The translations under genes were made by a program, and so were the position numbers. From the NCBI RefSeq assembly GCF_046630445.1, contig NC_092338.1, forward strand, positions 342,245,501 through 342,309,500: a stretch of 64,000 bases of DNA, written 5' to 3'. Under the pieces are notes generated by a model. That model searched no databases. It was given only the letters and a program-made list of their open reading frames with translations, and was not told the DNA's origin. Below, piece by piece: positions 51,424 to 63,701 of the stretch; the stretch's first letter is position 1, and every line of letters begins with the position of its first letter. Origin of the DNA: Rutidosis leptorrhynchoides. Its lineage: Eukaryota > Streptophyta > Magnoliopsida > Asterales > Asteraceae.

Positions 51424-52865
51424 GCCAACCGAATTCTGATCAAATTTCATATCATTTTTTTTCTTCCTCTTCATACGTAAATATATTTATATTTATAATT
51501 TATATTTTAATTTTAATTATAATTCTAATAATAAGGGTATGTTAGCGAATGTTGTAAGAGTGTAAGTCGAAATTCTGTCCGTGTAACGCTACGCTATTTT
51601 TAATCATTGTAAGTTATGTTCAACCTTTTTACATTAATGTCTCGTAGCTAAGTTATTATTATGCTTATTTAAAACGAAGTAATCATGATGTTGGGCTAAT
51701 TACTAAAATTGGGTAATTAGGCTTTGTACCATAATTGGGGTTTGGACAAAAGAACGACACTTGTGGAAACTAGACTATGGGCTATTAATGGGCTTTATAT
51801 TTGTTTAACTAAATGAAAGTTTGTTAATGTTAATATAAAGATTTACAATTGAGCGTCCCTATAATTTACCATATACACTCGATCGGACACGATGGGCGGG
51901 GTATTTATATGTACGAATAATCGTTCATTTAACCGGACACGGGAATGGATTAATAGCCACTAGAATAATCAAAACAGGGGTGAAATTACATTCAAGGGTA
52001 ATTGGTGTAATTGTTAACAAAGTAGTAAAACCTTGGTTTACACGCAGTCGATAACCTGGTGTATTCATTAAACAAAGTATTAAAACCTTGTTACAATTCG
52101 AATCCCCAATTAGTTGGAATATTTATCTTCGGGTATAATAATAATTTGACAAGGACACTTGCAATTTATATTTATGACTGATGGACTGTTATGGACAAAA
52201 ACCAGACGGACATATTAAATAATCCAGGACAAAGGACAATTAACCCATGGGCATAAAACTAAAATCAACATGTCAAACATCATGATTACGGAAGTTTAAA
52301 TAAGCATAATTCTTTTATTTCATATTTAATTTCCTTTATTTTATATTTAATTGCACTTCTAATTATCGCACTTTTATTTATTTTATTTTATCGCACTTTT
52401 AATTATCGTACTTTTTAATTATCGCAAGTTTATTTTATCGCACTTTTATTATTCGCAATTTCATTATCGTTATTTACTTTACGCTATAATTTAAGTCTTG
52501 TATTTATTTTATATTAGGTTTTAACTGCGACTAAAGTCTTAAAATCGACAAACCGGTCATTAAACGGTAAAAACCCCCCTTTACAATAATAATATTACTT
52601 ATATATATATTTGTATTTTTATAAAAGTAAACTAATATAGCGTTGAGCTTTGTTTAAAGATTTCCCTGTGGAACGAACCGGACTTACTAAAAACTACACT
52701 ACTGTACGATTAGGTACACTGCCTATAAGTGTTGTAGCAAGGTTTAAGTATATCCATTCTATAAATAAATAAATATCTTGTGTAAAATTGTATCGTATTT
52801 AATAGTTTTTCCTAGTAAAATAATAACTATTTTATATACACCTCGCTTCACATCAAGTATATTTT

Positions 52866-52882
52866 TGGCGCCGCTGCCGGGG
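52866..52882 (+). other. Primer binding site of element I (tRNA-Asp type)
   Basis: TGGCGCCGCTGCCGGGG fits the primer site known from Athila/Tat elements (complementary to the tRNA-Asp 3' end), with one likely T to C difference from the usual GCCGTTGCC. Confidence 0.85.
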
Positions 52883-54277
52883 AAAAACTCTTAAAAGCCG
52901 GAAGCGCAACGCTAATATAAAAAAAAAAAAAAAAGATTTTTAGTTACTTTTATTAAAAATTCGCTTTTGTAAAAATACGTTTTAATTATTCAAAAATATA
53001 AAAAGAAAAACAAAAATATATGTATTTTTAAGATTTTGTAAATATTTAAGTTTTATAAGTTTCTTTATTTCTATTTTAGTTTATAAAAATATAAGTTTTA
53101 TTTTAAAATCGTTTATTTAAATTAAAAACAGAAAACATAAAATAAAAAAAAAAAATAAAGAAAAACGCGTAAAAACACAAAGCTGTCAACTGAATTCCTG
53201 AACCCCGCGACTCGCGGGGTTTTCTTCTTTAATTGCCGCGACTCGCGGAGGGTTTCTGACACACGGACAAAACCCTAATCAAGCATTGATTACGGGTTAT
53301 TTTTAATTATTATTAATTATTAAACCTAATTATAATAATTATTATTATTATTTTTAGTTTTAGTTTTATTTTTACTTTTTATTTATTTATTTAGTATTAA
53401 TTAAGTTTTTTATTAAATTGTAAAATTAGTAGTTTAATTAAATAAATAATATAAAAATAATATTTTTATAAAAATTGTACTTTTTACAACTTTTTATATA
53501 TTTTTATATTTTGTCCCTTTTTAATCGTTGTAGCGTAATATTTGTATTTTTTAGCTCATATTTAATTTTAAACTTAGTTTTTGCTATAGTTATTTTTACT
53601 CCTAGATTTTTAGGCTTTGCCGTAGAATTCCTTAAGTGCTTTTTCTTTAGACTAAGATTTAGGTGCTTTAGAATTTTGCGACGCCTTTTTAAGTTTTAGT
53701 TTCTTTTTAAGTTATTTCCATTTGGGATTTAGTTTTTCCTGTAAGCTTTAATATTTTTAGACACCTTTTACTATGTACCAATTATCATTCCAATTAGTAA
53801 TTTCAATTTGCGATTATAATTTTAAGTTAGTTGTAGTAATAAGGTTAAATTAGTTAAGTATTTTTAAGTTTTTATAAGTTTCTTTTATTTTTCCGTCACC
53901 TTTTATTTTTCAACCATTTTTCTTTTTCGACCTTTTGCGACGAACTCTTTGTCTTTCTTATTTCTCGCCATTCTAGTTTTTAGGACATAGATTTTTATTC
54001 TACTTCTTATCTAAATTTCTTAAAATTACGAAAATTTATTTTGAGTGGTTAAATTAATAGACATCAAAATTTTCTGGTTCGTAGTAATAGTTGGATTTGT
54101 ACGTGGACCGGGTTATTGGAGCCAAACAGTCCTCAATTATATTGAGACCAAACGAATCCTGCCCCTCTGCTGCATCTTTTGGCTATTCGAAACGTGGGCA
54201 AAATCAGAAAAGTCTATTGATTGGATAACTTATTATAATTTTTCTTTCCTTTTTAAAACTAATAAGATATTCAGTGA
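52883..54277 (+). other. Leader of element I
   Basis: About 1.4 kb of AT-rich, poly-A/T-run sequence before gag, with palindrome pair 2 at 53203-53248. Open frames in it (for example 53475-53699 and 54045-54326) are low-complexity or overlap gag and are not supported as genes. Confidence 0.6.
53203..53248. promoter_or_regulatory. CpG palindrome pair 2 (leader of element I)
   Basis: CCCCGCGACTCGCGGGG at 53203-53219, extendable to a 21-bp perfect dyad at 53201-53221 (centre 53211), and CCGCGACTCGCGG at 53236-53248 (centre 53242): spacing again 31 bp, with a 16-bp T-rich spacer. No TATA box is near, so a purely promoter role is less likely here; an RNA hairpin or dimerisation role in the leader is possible. 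Confidence 0.65.
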
Positions 54278-57200
54278 ATGCACCGAGCAAGACGTTCATC
54301 ACCTTTTGTACGTTCACCACCTGTAACTCGATCAAGACATCGTTTAACAAATATAACCGCCGTTGATTTTTCTTTAGAATCGTCATCCAGTCGACCAAGT
54401 ACTTCAGTTCAAATTTCCGATAATCCATTTTTTGAACCCGACCTCACAATTGAGAATCCAGAAAATATTCAGGAACGGTTCATAGATCCTGAACCACTAA
54501 ACTTTCCTCCGGAACCACCAATCATTCAAACAGAGATTGTTGAGGAACGAACCATTAAATCAGAATCATCTAGTGATTCCGATTCGACAAATTCAATTAT
54601 GGAGAATCTGGAACCTTTAAGTATGGAAGACCGAATGAGAGCTAAACGCACTGGCCAAGGTCACGCAATTACTCATCCAGACATTAATGCGCCAGATTAT
54701 GAAATCAAAGGACAAATTCTACACATGGTGACTAATCAATGCCAATTTAGTGGTGCGCCGAAGGAAGATCCAAATGAACATCTACGTACCTTTAATAGGA
54801 TCTGCACACTATTTAAAATCCGAGAAGTGGAGGATGAACAGATATATCTCATGTTATTTCCCTGGACTTTAAAGGGAGAAGCCAAAGATTGGTTGGAATC
54901 GTTACCTGAAGGGGCGATCGATACATGGGATGTTTTAATTGACAAATTTCTTAAACAATTCTTTCCTGCATCTAAAGCAGTAAGACTTCAAGCAGAAATT
55001 GTTACGTTCACACAGAAGCCAAATGAAACTCTATATGAGGCGTGGACAAGATATGGAAAGTTGTTAAGAGGATGTCCGCAACATGGTTTAGACACCTGTC
55101 AAATAGTACAAATATTCTACCGAGGATGCGACATCACTACAAGAAAAGACATAGATATAGCAGCTGGTGGTTCTATTATGAAGAAAACCGAAACTGATGC
55201 TTACAAAATTATTGATAACACTGCTTCCCACTCACATGAGTGGCATCAAGAAAAAGATATCATTAGATCATCTAAAGCAGCTAGAGCCGATTCTAGCCAT
55301 GACTTAGATTCCATTTCGGCAAAGATAGATGCTTTCGAGAGACGAATGGAAAAGATGACTAAGGATATTCACTCAATACGAATTAGTTGTGAGCAGTGTG
55401 GAGGACCACATTTGACAAAAGATTGTCTAAGTATTGAATTAACAATGGAACAAAGAGAGAATATTTCATACATAAACCAAAGGCCTGGAAATAATTATCA
55501 GAATAATTATCAACCGCCAAGACAGATTTACAATCAAAACCAGAATTATAACCGAAATATTCCATACAATAACCAACAAGGTCCTAGCAATCAACAAGTA
55601 TCCAATAATACTTACAATCAGCAAAGACCAAATTTTCAAAACAAACCACCACAACAAACCGATGATAAAAAGCCGAATTTAGAAGATATGATGACGAAGC
55701 TAGTTGAAACTCAAACGCAGTTTTTCACATCTCAAAAACAAACAAATGAACAAAATGCTCAAGCATTTAGAAATCAACAAGCTTCTATTCAAAATCTGGA
55801 ACAAGAAGTAAGTAACCTAGCAAGGTTAATAGGTGAAAGAAAACCGGGAAGTCTACCTAGCGATACAAATGCTAACCCCCGGAATGAAACAGCTAAAGCT
55901 ATTACCACAAGAAGTGGTACAACACTTAAACCACCTGAAATACCTGTAAATTCTGATGAAACTATTCCTACTCCACAAGAACCACAACCTGATCAAGATA
56001 AGGAAAAAGAACCGGTAGTTGAAAAGGTTAATGAAGATAACACAGTTAAGGATAAACCTTATGTTAAACCATACCAACCACCACTTCCTTACCCGAGTAA
56101 AATGAAGAAAGAAAAACTTGAAGCCGAGCAATCCAAATTCTTGGATATGTTTAAACAGATAAATGTAAATCTTCCTTTCATTGATGTGATTTCAGGAATG
56201 CCAAGGTATGCTAAATTCTTGAAAGATCTAATCACGAATAGAAAGAAAATGGAAGAACTCTCGGCTGTTACTATGAATGCTAATTGTTCAGCAGTGCTGT
56301 TGAATAAGATACCAGAAAAATTATCTGATCCAGGAAGTTTCACAATTCCATGTTTTCTGGGTAGTCTTAGTTCAATAGAAGCATTGGCAGACTTAGGTGC
56401 TAGTATAAATCTAATGCCATATTCACTATACGCTAAACTAGACCTTGGAGAATTAAAACCAACCAGAATAAGCATACAACTAGCCGATAGATCAATAAAA
56501 TATCCTAGAGGGATAATGGAGAACATGCTAGTTAAAGTTGGTACTTTAGTATTTCCAGTAGATTTTGTTGTTTTGGACATGGAAGAAGATTCTCAAGTTC
56601 CTCTCATATTAGGAAGACCATTCTTAAACACGGCTAAAGCAATGATAGACGTGTTCGGTAAGAAACTGACCCTAAGTATAGAGGATGAGAGTGTTACCTT
56701 TTCAGTGGATAGAGCAATGCAACAACCACAATCTGCAGATGATACATGTTATTATATTCAAACTATAGATGCACATGCAGAATTGTTAGAAGAATTTCCA
56801 GAATTACAAGGAACAGGAGAATGTTCTTTAGGAGAAGGTAATGAACCAATTGATGAAGCTGAAATGTTAGCTACACTTATAGCTAATGGATATGAACCAA
56901 CAACAGAAGAAATTCAAATGCTAAAAGAAGAAGACAGATATCGATATAAATCATCGATAGAAGAACCTCCGAAATTAGAATTAAAGCCACTTCCAAACCA
57001 TTTGGAATACGCTTATTTACATGGTGAATCTGAATTACCTGTAATAATATCGTCTTCTCTTACTGAAAATGAGAAATCACAACTCATTTCTGTGTTGAAA
57101 GCTCATAAACCAGCCATTGCATGGAAGATTCATGATATTAAAGGAATAAGTCCTTCGTATTGCACACATAAAATCCTTATGGAAGAAGGTCATAAAACGT

Positions 57201-59884
57201 ATGTGCAACGCCAACGAAGACTAAATCCTAATATGCAAGATGTAGTTAAGAAAGAGATTATTAAACTGCTAGATGCAGGTTTGATATATCCAATTTCTGA
57301 TAGTCCATGGGTAAGCCCAGTTCAACGCGTGCCTAAGAAGGGTGGCATGACTGTCATCACAAATGAGAAAAATGAGCTTATTCCTACTAGGACTGTAACA
57401 GGATGGCGTGTATGTATTGATTATAGAAAATTAAATGACGCCACCAGAAAAGATCACTTTCCCTTACCTTTCATAGATCAAATGTTGGAAAGATTAGCCG
57501 GAAATAGTTACTATTGTTTTCTAGATGGATTTTCCGGATATTTTCAAATTCCAATAGCACCCGAAGATCAAGAGAAAACCACATTCACGTGCCCTTATGG
57601 TACGTTTGCTTACAAACGCATGCCATTTGGACTTTGTAACGCCCCTGCAACCTTTCAAAGGTGTATGATGGCGATTTTTCACGACATGATAAAAGAATGC
57701 ATGGAAGTATTCATGGATGACTTTTCAGTCTTCGGTGATACATTTAAATCATGTCTAGTTAATCTGGAACGAATGCTAATTAGATGCGAAAAATCAAATC
57801 TAGTACTTAATTAGGAGAAATGCCATTTCATGGTTAAAGAAGGCATCGTCCTTGGACATAAAATTTCAAAAGAAGGAATTGAAGTGGATAGAGCTAAAGT
57901 AGATGTAATTGCTAAACTTCCACATCCCACCAATGTTAGAGGAGTTAGGAGTTTTCTAGGGCATGCCGGTTTTTACCGACGTTTTATAAAAGATTTTTCT
58001 AAAATTGCCACTCCTATGAATAAACTCCTAGAAAAGGATGCGCCATTCATCTTTTCAGATGAGTGTATCAAATCTTTTAATATTCTTAAAGAGAAACTCA
58101 CTAATGCGCCGATCATGATAACACCAAATTGGAATCTACCATTTGAACTAATGTGCGATGCAAGTGATTTTGCAATGGGAGCCGTTTTAGGACAAAGGAT
58201 TGAAAAACGATTTCAACCTATATATTATGCTAGTAAGACGTTACAAGGAGCACAAACGAACTATACAACTACTGAAAAAGAACTCCTGGCTATTGTCTTT
58301 GCTTTTGACAAATTTCGATCATATCTCGTTCTAGCAAAAACGGTGGTCTATACCGACCATTCTGCTCTTAGATACCTATTTTCAAAACAAGATGCTAAAC
58401 CAAGATTAATCCGTTGGATCTTACTCTTACAAGAGTTTGATATTGAAATCCGAGATAAAAGAGGAGCAGAAAATCTCGCCGCTGATCATCTTTCTCGTCT
58501 TGAAAATCCCGAATTAGAAGTTTTGAATGAATCGGCCATACAAGACAACTTTCCTGATGAATATCTATTGAAGATAGATTATAAAGAAATCCCATGGTTT
58601 GCAGACTATGCAAACTACTTAGTTTGTGGATTCCTTGAAAAAGGATTATCGTACCAAAGACGAAAGAAATTCTTCAGTGATATAAAACACTATTTCTGGG
58701 AAGATCCACATCTGTTTAAAGGTTGTCCCGATGGAATAATACGCCGATGTGTATTTGGAGATGAAGCTAGTAAAATTTTAAACCATTGTCACACAGGACC
58801 AACAGGAGGGCATTATGGGCCTCAACTAACAGCAAGAAAAGTTTATGAAGCTGGATTCTATTGGCCTACAATTTACAAAGACGCACACCTTCTTTGCAAA
58901 TCCTGTGATGCATGTCAAAGGGCCGGAAAAATAAGTCAACGTGATGAAATGCCACAAAATGTCATCCAAGTATGTGAAGTATTTGACATTTGGGGTATTG
59001 ACTTTATGGGTCCATTTCCAAAATCTCATAATAATCTATATATACTCGTAGCCATTGATTATGTATCTAAATGGGCGGAAGCACAAGCTCTCCCAACTAA
59101 CGATGCACGAGTTGTAGTCAACTTTTTAAAACGTCTTTTTGCAAGGTTTGGAACACCGAAAGCTTTAATAAGTGATCGGGGTACTCATTTCTGTAATAAT
59201 CAACTTGAGAAAGTTCTTAAAAGATATGGAGTAACTCATAAAATCTCCACCGCATATCATCCACAAACAAGTGGACAAGTTGAAAATACAAACCGAGCTT
59301 TAAAACGTATTCTAGAGAAAACCGTAGGATCAAATCCGAAGGAATGGTCCATTAAATTGGAGGATGCACTCTGGGCTTTTAGAACAGCCTACAAAACTCC
59401 AATTGGAACCACACCTTTTAGACTTGTTTATGGAAAAGCATGTCATCTTCCAGTAGAAATTGAACACAAAGCATTTTGGGCTTTGAAGACATGTAATCTT
59501 GATTTACATGAAGCTGGACGTCTACGATTAAGTCAACTAAACGAATTAGAAGAATTAAGACATGAAGCATACGAAAATTCGTTAATCTATAAAGAAAGAA
59601 CGAAGAAATGGCATGATAAAAGAATCAGAAGTTCAAAAGAATTCAAAGAAGGAGACAGAGTTCTTCTTTTCAATTCACGATTCAAGCTATTTCCTGGAAA
59701 ATTGAAATCAAGATGGTCTGGACCATTCATAGTCAAAAGAGTTTTCCCATACGGAACGATAGAATTGATAAATTCAAATGGGATTGAATTTAAAGTTAAT
59801 GGTCACAAAGTTAAACATTACATACATGGTCCGATGGAAGTCGACAACGAAGTTAATCACAATTTCGACACCACAGCTAACTAA
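54278..59884 (+). pseudogene. gag-pol of Athila-like element I, one in-frame stop
   Basis: A single frame from MHRARRSSPFVRS to the C-terminus at 59884, broken only by TAG at 57812-57814 (in LVLN*EKCHF, where the family has Trp). Domains: gag core with KGEAKDWLESLPEGAIDTW (about residues 195-215), a CEQCGGPHLTKDC knuckle-like motif (CX2CX3HX4C, about 371), a Gln/Asn-rich stretch, the Athila-typical KAITTRSGTTL segment (about 545), protease ALADLGASINLMP (about 703), RT with CIDYRKLNDATRK and the catalytic VFMDDFSVFG (about 1144), then after the stop RNase H ([13 protein letters not shown]), integrase zinc region ([11 protein letters not shown]), core ([30 protein letters not shown]) and a C-terminal domain without chromodomain. 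It would make gag, protease and most of RT unless the stop is read through. Confidence 0.93.
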
Positions 59885-60055
59885 GTGTGGGGAGAATCAA
59901 GTCTTTAAAGGATAATATGTATTTCTGTTAGAGTTAGATTGTCTGTTTTCGTGTAGTTCTCGAAAATGGAACACGTATGGTCTTTCCCTAGCAGACCCTA
60001 AAGAACTAGTCTTCTTCCCCCATTCTGAATTTTTATTTTTTTAGGTTTTTACGAA

Positions 60056-60472
60056 ATGAAGACTGCCTGTGAACTAAACCATGGTCTAATGCTACACGCT
60101 TTGATCACTAAACGTAATAATGACATACTACCGAGTGAAATAGTATCAGTAATCAGAGAAAGAATGGACGGAGTTAGAAAAGAATCCAGATGCGAAGATA
60201 ATAAGTTACAATTTGGTAAAGGAAAATCAAAATCCGCAGCGAAAAGAAGAGCACGACACCTAGAAAGATGTCACAAATGCGGAAAATGGTCACATGGAGG
60301 TAAATGTTCAAATAATCAAACCTATTCAAATACCGAATTTGTTACTTTATGCAGAGACGGACCGTTCATATGTTTAGAAGAAAAGACAATGAATGCTCGA
60401 GGTTACGCCTATGCAGCCATGGAAAACCAATTAAACCGACTATCTTATGAATATAATAGATCATATAACTAA
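60056..60472 (+). CDS. Small basic zinc-knuckle ORF downstream of pol in element I
   Basis: 138 codons, uninterrupted, 170 bp after pol on the same strand. A Lys/Arg-rich stretch (KGKSKSAAKRRARHLERCHKC) leads into CHKCGKWSHGGKC (CX2CX4HX3C, a variant of the retroviral CCHC knuckle), then an acidic-neutral tail ending in Asn/Tyr-rich NRLSYEYNRSYN. Suggested activity is nucleic-acid binding. The ATG lies 11 bases after a T-rich tract ending in TAG (acceptor-like AG at 60044-60045), so it might be the body of a spliced subgenomic RNA. The family is not recognised; it could be a diverged extra nucleocapsid, a silencing-related accessory protein, or a chance ORF. The coherent knuckle makes chance less likely. 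Confidence 0.6.
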   Translation: MKTACELNHGLMLHALITKRNNDILPSEIVSVIRERMDGVRKESRCEDNKLQFGKGKSKSAAKRRARHLERCHKCGKWSHGGKCSNNQTYSNTEFVTLCRDGPFICLEEKTMNARGYAYAAMENQLNRLSYEYNRSYN

Positions 60473-61426
60473 GAAATCTATTTCACAGGTATGTCTGTAC
60501 AGTTTTTATTTTTATTTTTATTTTTAACCTTTTGATAATAAACGCTAATTTGTTCGCTAAAAAGTATTAAATTGGTATTAAATAAAATTAGGTTTGGCGA
60601 CCGAAATTATTGATATCCTTCAAAAATTTATTACATCACTGCGAAATTTAACGTTTATTCTTAAGGTATAAATATCTTTAATCAATCAACCCAAAATATT
60701 TCAAAAATTCGTCATGAGTTAAATTAGGTCTTGGAACCGAAATTACTTTACCGAAAAGAGGGGCGCATATTTTTGATAATATTTGATTGATTAAAGTGGG
60801 ATAAAAAGACAAAAAGATTTTTAATTTTATTTTTACCATATTTTTAAAAATTAATATTTAAATCTTAAATTAATATTGTAAACTTTGTAAAAACAATATA
60901 TTTAAAATTGTAAATATTTGAAAAATTAATATAAGTTTGGTATGAATTTATAAATTTTTAAATTAAGTTTGGTGTGAATTTTTAATTTTTAAAATATGAA
61001 ATTTTAATTTTATGCATTTCAAATTTTAAGTTTGGTGTGAATTTTTAATTTTTAATTTTTAATTTTGAATTTTATATTTAAGTTGTGTGAATTTAAAAAC
61101 AAAAATTTACTTTATCTCATTAAGTTAAGAATATGATTTTTAAAATTCGTCGTAAGTTGAAGACTAGGTCTTTGAACCGAAATTGCTTTACCCGAGGGAG
61201 GGACGAGAACTTTTATTATCATTATTTTTAATCTTATTGATTTAAAGTATGCCAAAAACATTAAAAAACCCAAAAATCTTAGCTTTTAAAACAATCGCTA
61301 CAAAAAGACAAATTTTAAAATTTTGTCGAGGGACGGACTAGGACATCGATCCGAAACGACCTCGTCCTAAATAACAAGGGAAACAAAATTTTAAAATTAA
61401 TTTCTTAATTGTTTTATAAGTTAAAG

Positions 61427-61458
<32 letters not shown>

Positions 61459-61677
61459 GGGTAAACTCCGCGACTCGCGGAGTTTGCAGTGCAAAACCTC
61501 CGCGACTCGCGGAGAGACCGGATTACAGAAAAAAAAAATAAGAGCTGCAAACGATCAGTTCACTCCCACAAACAAAAACACAGAAAAATACTGCGAAAAA
61601 GAACCCGAAAAAACCCGAAAATCACCCCCAAAAATCCCAATTTTTAACAGTTAATCACCAAATTTTTTGCTAAAATC
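60473..61677 (+). other. Noncoding 3' region of element I with internal repeats
   Basis: AT-rich. About 60 bp beginning AAAATTCGTC and containing AACCGAAATT, CTTTACC at 60704-60763 recur imperfectly at 61141-61202, 438 bp apart. Between them AAGTTTGGTGTGAATTTTTAA-type units occur about four times (60935-61085). A run of about 27 A (61432-61458) precedes palindrome pair 3. No gene is seen. Confidence 0.7.
61463..61514. promoter_or_regulatory. CpG palindrome pair 3 (3' region of element I)
   Basis: CTCCGCGACTCGCGGAG within a 23-bp perfect dyad at 61463-61485 (centre 61474) and the same 17-mer at 61498-61514 (centre 61506): spacing 32 bp. It lies about 165 bp before the start of the 3' ORF, so it could serve a second promoter or an RNA structure for that ORF. 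Confidence 0.65.
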
Positions 61678-63701
61678 ATGTTGAGAAGGATGATATCTAA
61701 GAACTACTCAAGAAAAACGGTAAATTTCTACACCTAAACACCATTTAATTCGAATTTTAGTGTTCTTGAGCTAATTTTTACCCAATTTGATTTTGATGCT
61801 TTTTAGTGTAATTAGACTTAAATTGTTTATGTATTATGCTTGTATAACCTAGATTGATGCTGTTTAACATGATTAGAAGCCTTAAACTTCAAATTTTGAA
61901 TAATCTAGGGTTTGTGTTCTTGAGCAATTTGGGGCTTTTTGATATAAACAGGTTATGGCCGATTTTTGTCATGAATTGTTGCTAAATTGAGTAGTATAAC
62001 ATGTCTAGGTAGTTAAATGATCCAAACTTTGAGCCTAAACATGATTTTGAGAATTAAAGTGGACTTTTTCAAGTCCAAAATTCATGAACTTGATTTTTGA
62101 AAGATAATGCCATTTGAGACTTGTTTGATTGCTAGTAATGATTATTTTGACATGTTATTTAAGTTGAATGCTTATGAACTTGGCGAAAATTTTCGTATAT
62201 GCTTATTTGAAAAAGTGTAGATTTGATAAAAATGTGAAAATAAGCTTAAGTTTGATATAAATTGATAATGTCATTGTAATTATTTTGATTGATGATTTTG
62301 CTGACACTGATGCATATTTGGATGCACAAAATTTGTGTTTGATGTGTTTTGCAGAATGAAAGGGGTGAATCTTCATCCCAAGCCCGCCATGCTCCTGCTG
62401 AGAACTTGGAACAACAGGAGGTAGATAACTACTACAAGCAGGATGTACCTCATCCAGTCATGACCTTTTCAGATATGCACTTGGAACAGTTGCACCCGAA
62501 CCTGCGATTTGACAGACTTTGGATAGATTATCCAAAATATCAACGGGGTTTGCATACTCTTCATTCCAAGGTTGTTGAGGTACCGAGGGTCATAGAATGG
62601 GGACCCTTAGAAGCTGTAGAATTGGCCGGGCCAATTAGGGAATTACTGGTACAGAGGTATGGTAATTCTTCTTTTAATGACTGGATATGTTTATTCACCA
62701 TACGCAGACCTGTATATAAAGTATGGTATGAAGAGTTGTTATGTAGTATAGAGTTGAATGATCGGGTAGCTAGTTTAACCGATCGTTCTTTTATTAGATT
62801 TTTGTTAGGCGGTTCGATGCGCCACATGTCTTTACTAGACATGGCTCAGGCTTTACGTATATATACGCCTGAGGAGTTAGCGTCTGCCGATTGTAGAGGA
62901 TTGATACTAAACGGTAGAAAGATAGATGAGAATTTTGATACACACGGTGTGTGGAGTCAAATGACAAGCCATCACCGTTTCAAAGGGGGAAACTACTCTT
63001 ATTTGGATATAGATAGAGCCGAATTAAGAGTAATACATAGGTTTTTAGCTAATTCGATTACACAAAGGGGTAAAAACAAAGAAAAGGTAAATGAACAAGA
63101 TTTGTTTTACCATATGTGTATTCGAGACCCACACAGCGCTGTAAGTATACCATATTGTGTGGGTTATTATTTATCAGCTATGGTTCGGGGGATGCGTCCA
63201 CATAGCATAATAGGAGGTGGTATTTTTATTACTTTGATTGGTGAATATCTCGGTGTGGATATAAGTCGGGGGGGATTATTAGTAGAAGAGCCGGAACCCC
63301 GCGACACTATAGGTTTAAATGTATACCATGGTGCGAAAGTTTTGAAGCGGCGAAATAACGCCGCAGTACGATACCATGGTAGACATCCACAGGTAGAGAG
63401 AAACCAGGAACAAGGTAATGTAGGAGGGGGGAATGAGATGCAAGAAATGCATAGGTTTATAGCTTCTCAGGAATACGAAAATGCTAGACAGAGAGCATTT
63501 GAAGATTGGCAAGTTCATCAGAACCAGATCATAGCGCATTGCCAACATATAGGTAGAAACTATATTCCTACACCGAAACCCGTCTTCCCTCCTTGGTCGA
63601 TAGAGATGCAGCCACCATATCCTACGTATGACCCTGCCGAAGCATTCTATAGCACTTATGGTTATGCGTGGAACCCCTATTGGTACCAATATCATCCTTA
63701 G
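61678..63701 (+). CDS. Athila-type 3' ORF (envelope position), probably spliced
   Basis: Proposed exon 1 61678-61719 (14 codons from the ATG), intron 61720-62354 (AACG/GTAAAT donor, TGTTTTGCAG acceptor) and exon 2 62355-63701 (449 codons). The exon 2 reading frame has no upstream ATG of its own, and the donor leaves the phase needed to join it, which supports the intron. The central part (FTIRRPVYKVWYEELLCSI... FIRFLLGGSMRH... MAQALRIYTPEEL) resembles the ATHILA ORF-1 family found between pol and the 3' LTR; the C-terminus is Tyr/Pro-rich. No convincing signal peptide or strong membrane helix is seen, so an envelope role is positional only. It is uninterrupted. The protein's function in the element is unknown. 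Confidence 0.7.

Larger units (their letters stand above)
50882..52855 (+). repeat. 5' LTR of element I
   Basis: Starts TGATAATGCTAAAAACG inside LTR H and ends ...CTTCACATCA, ten bases before the primer site. The 3' boundary is inferred, because the second LTR is outside the window. It holds a pair of CpG palindromes upstream of a TATA box and a run of GCACTTTTA-type imperfect repeats near 52350-52450. Confidence 0.8.

Noticed and set aside
53475-53699. Phe-rich 74-codon frame in the leader of element I
   Set aside because: T-rich low-complexity translation; no ORF0-type features.
61678-63701. Calling the 3' ORF a true envelope glycoprotein
   Set aside because: No clear signal peptide, membrane anchor or glycosylation pattern; it fits the ATHILA ORF-1 family, so only the position is envelope-like.
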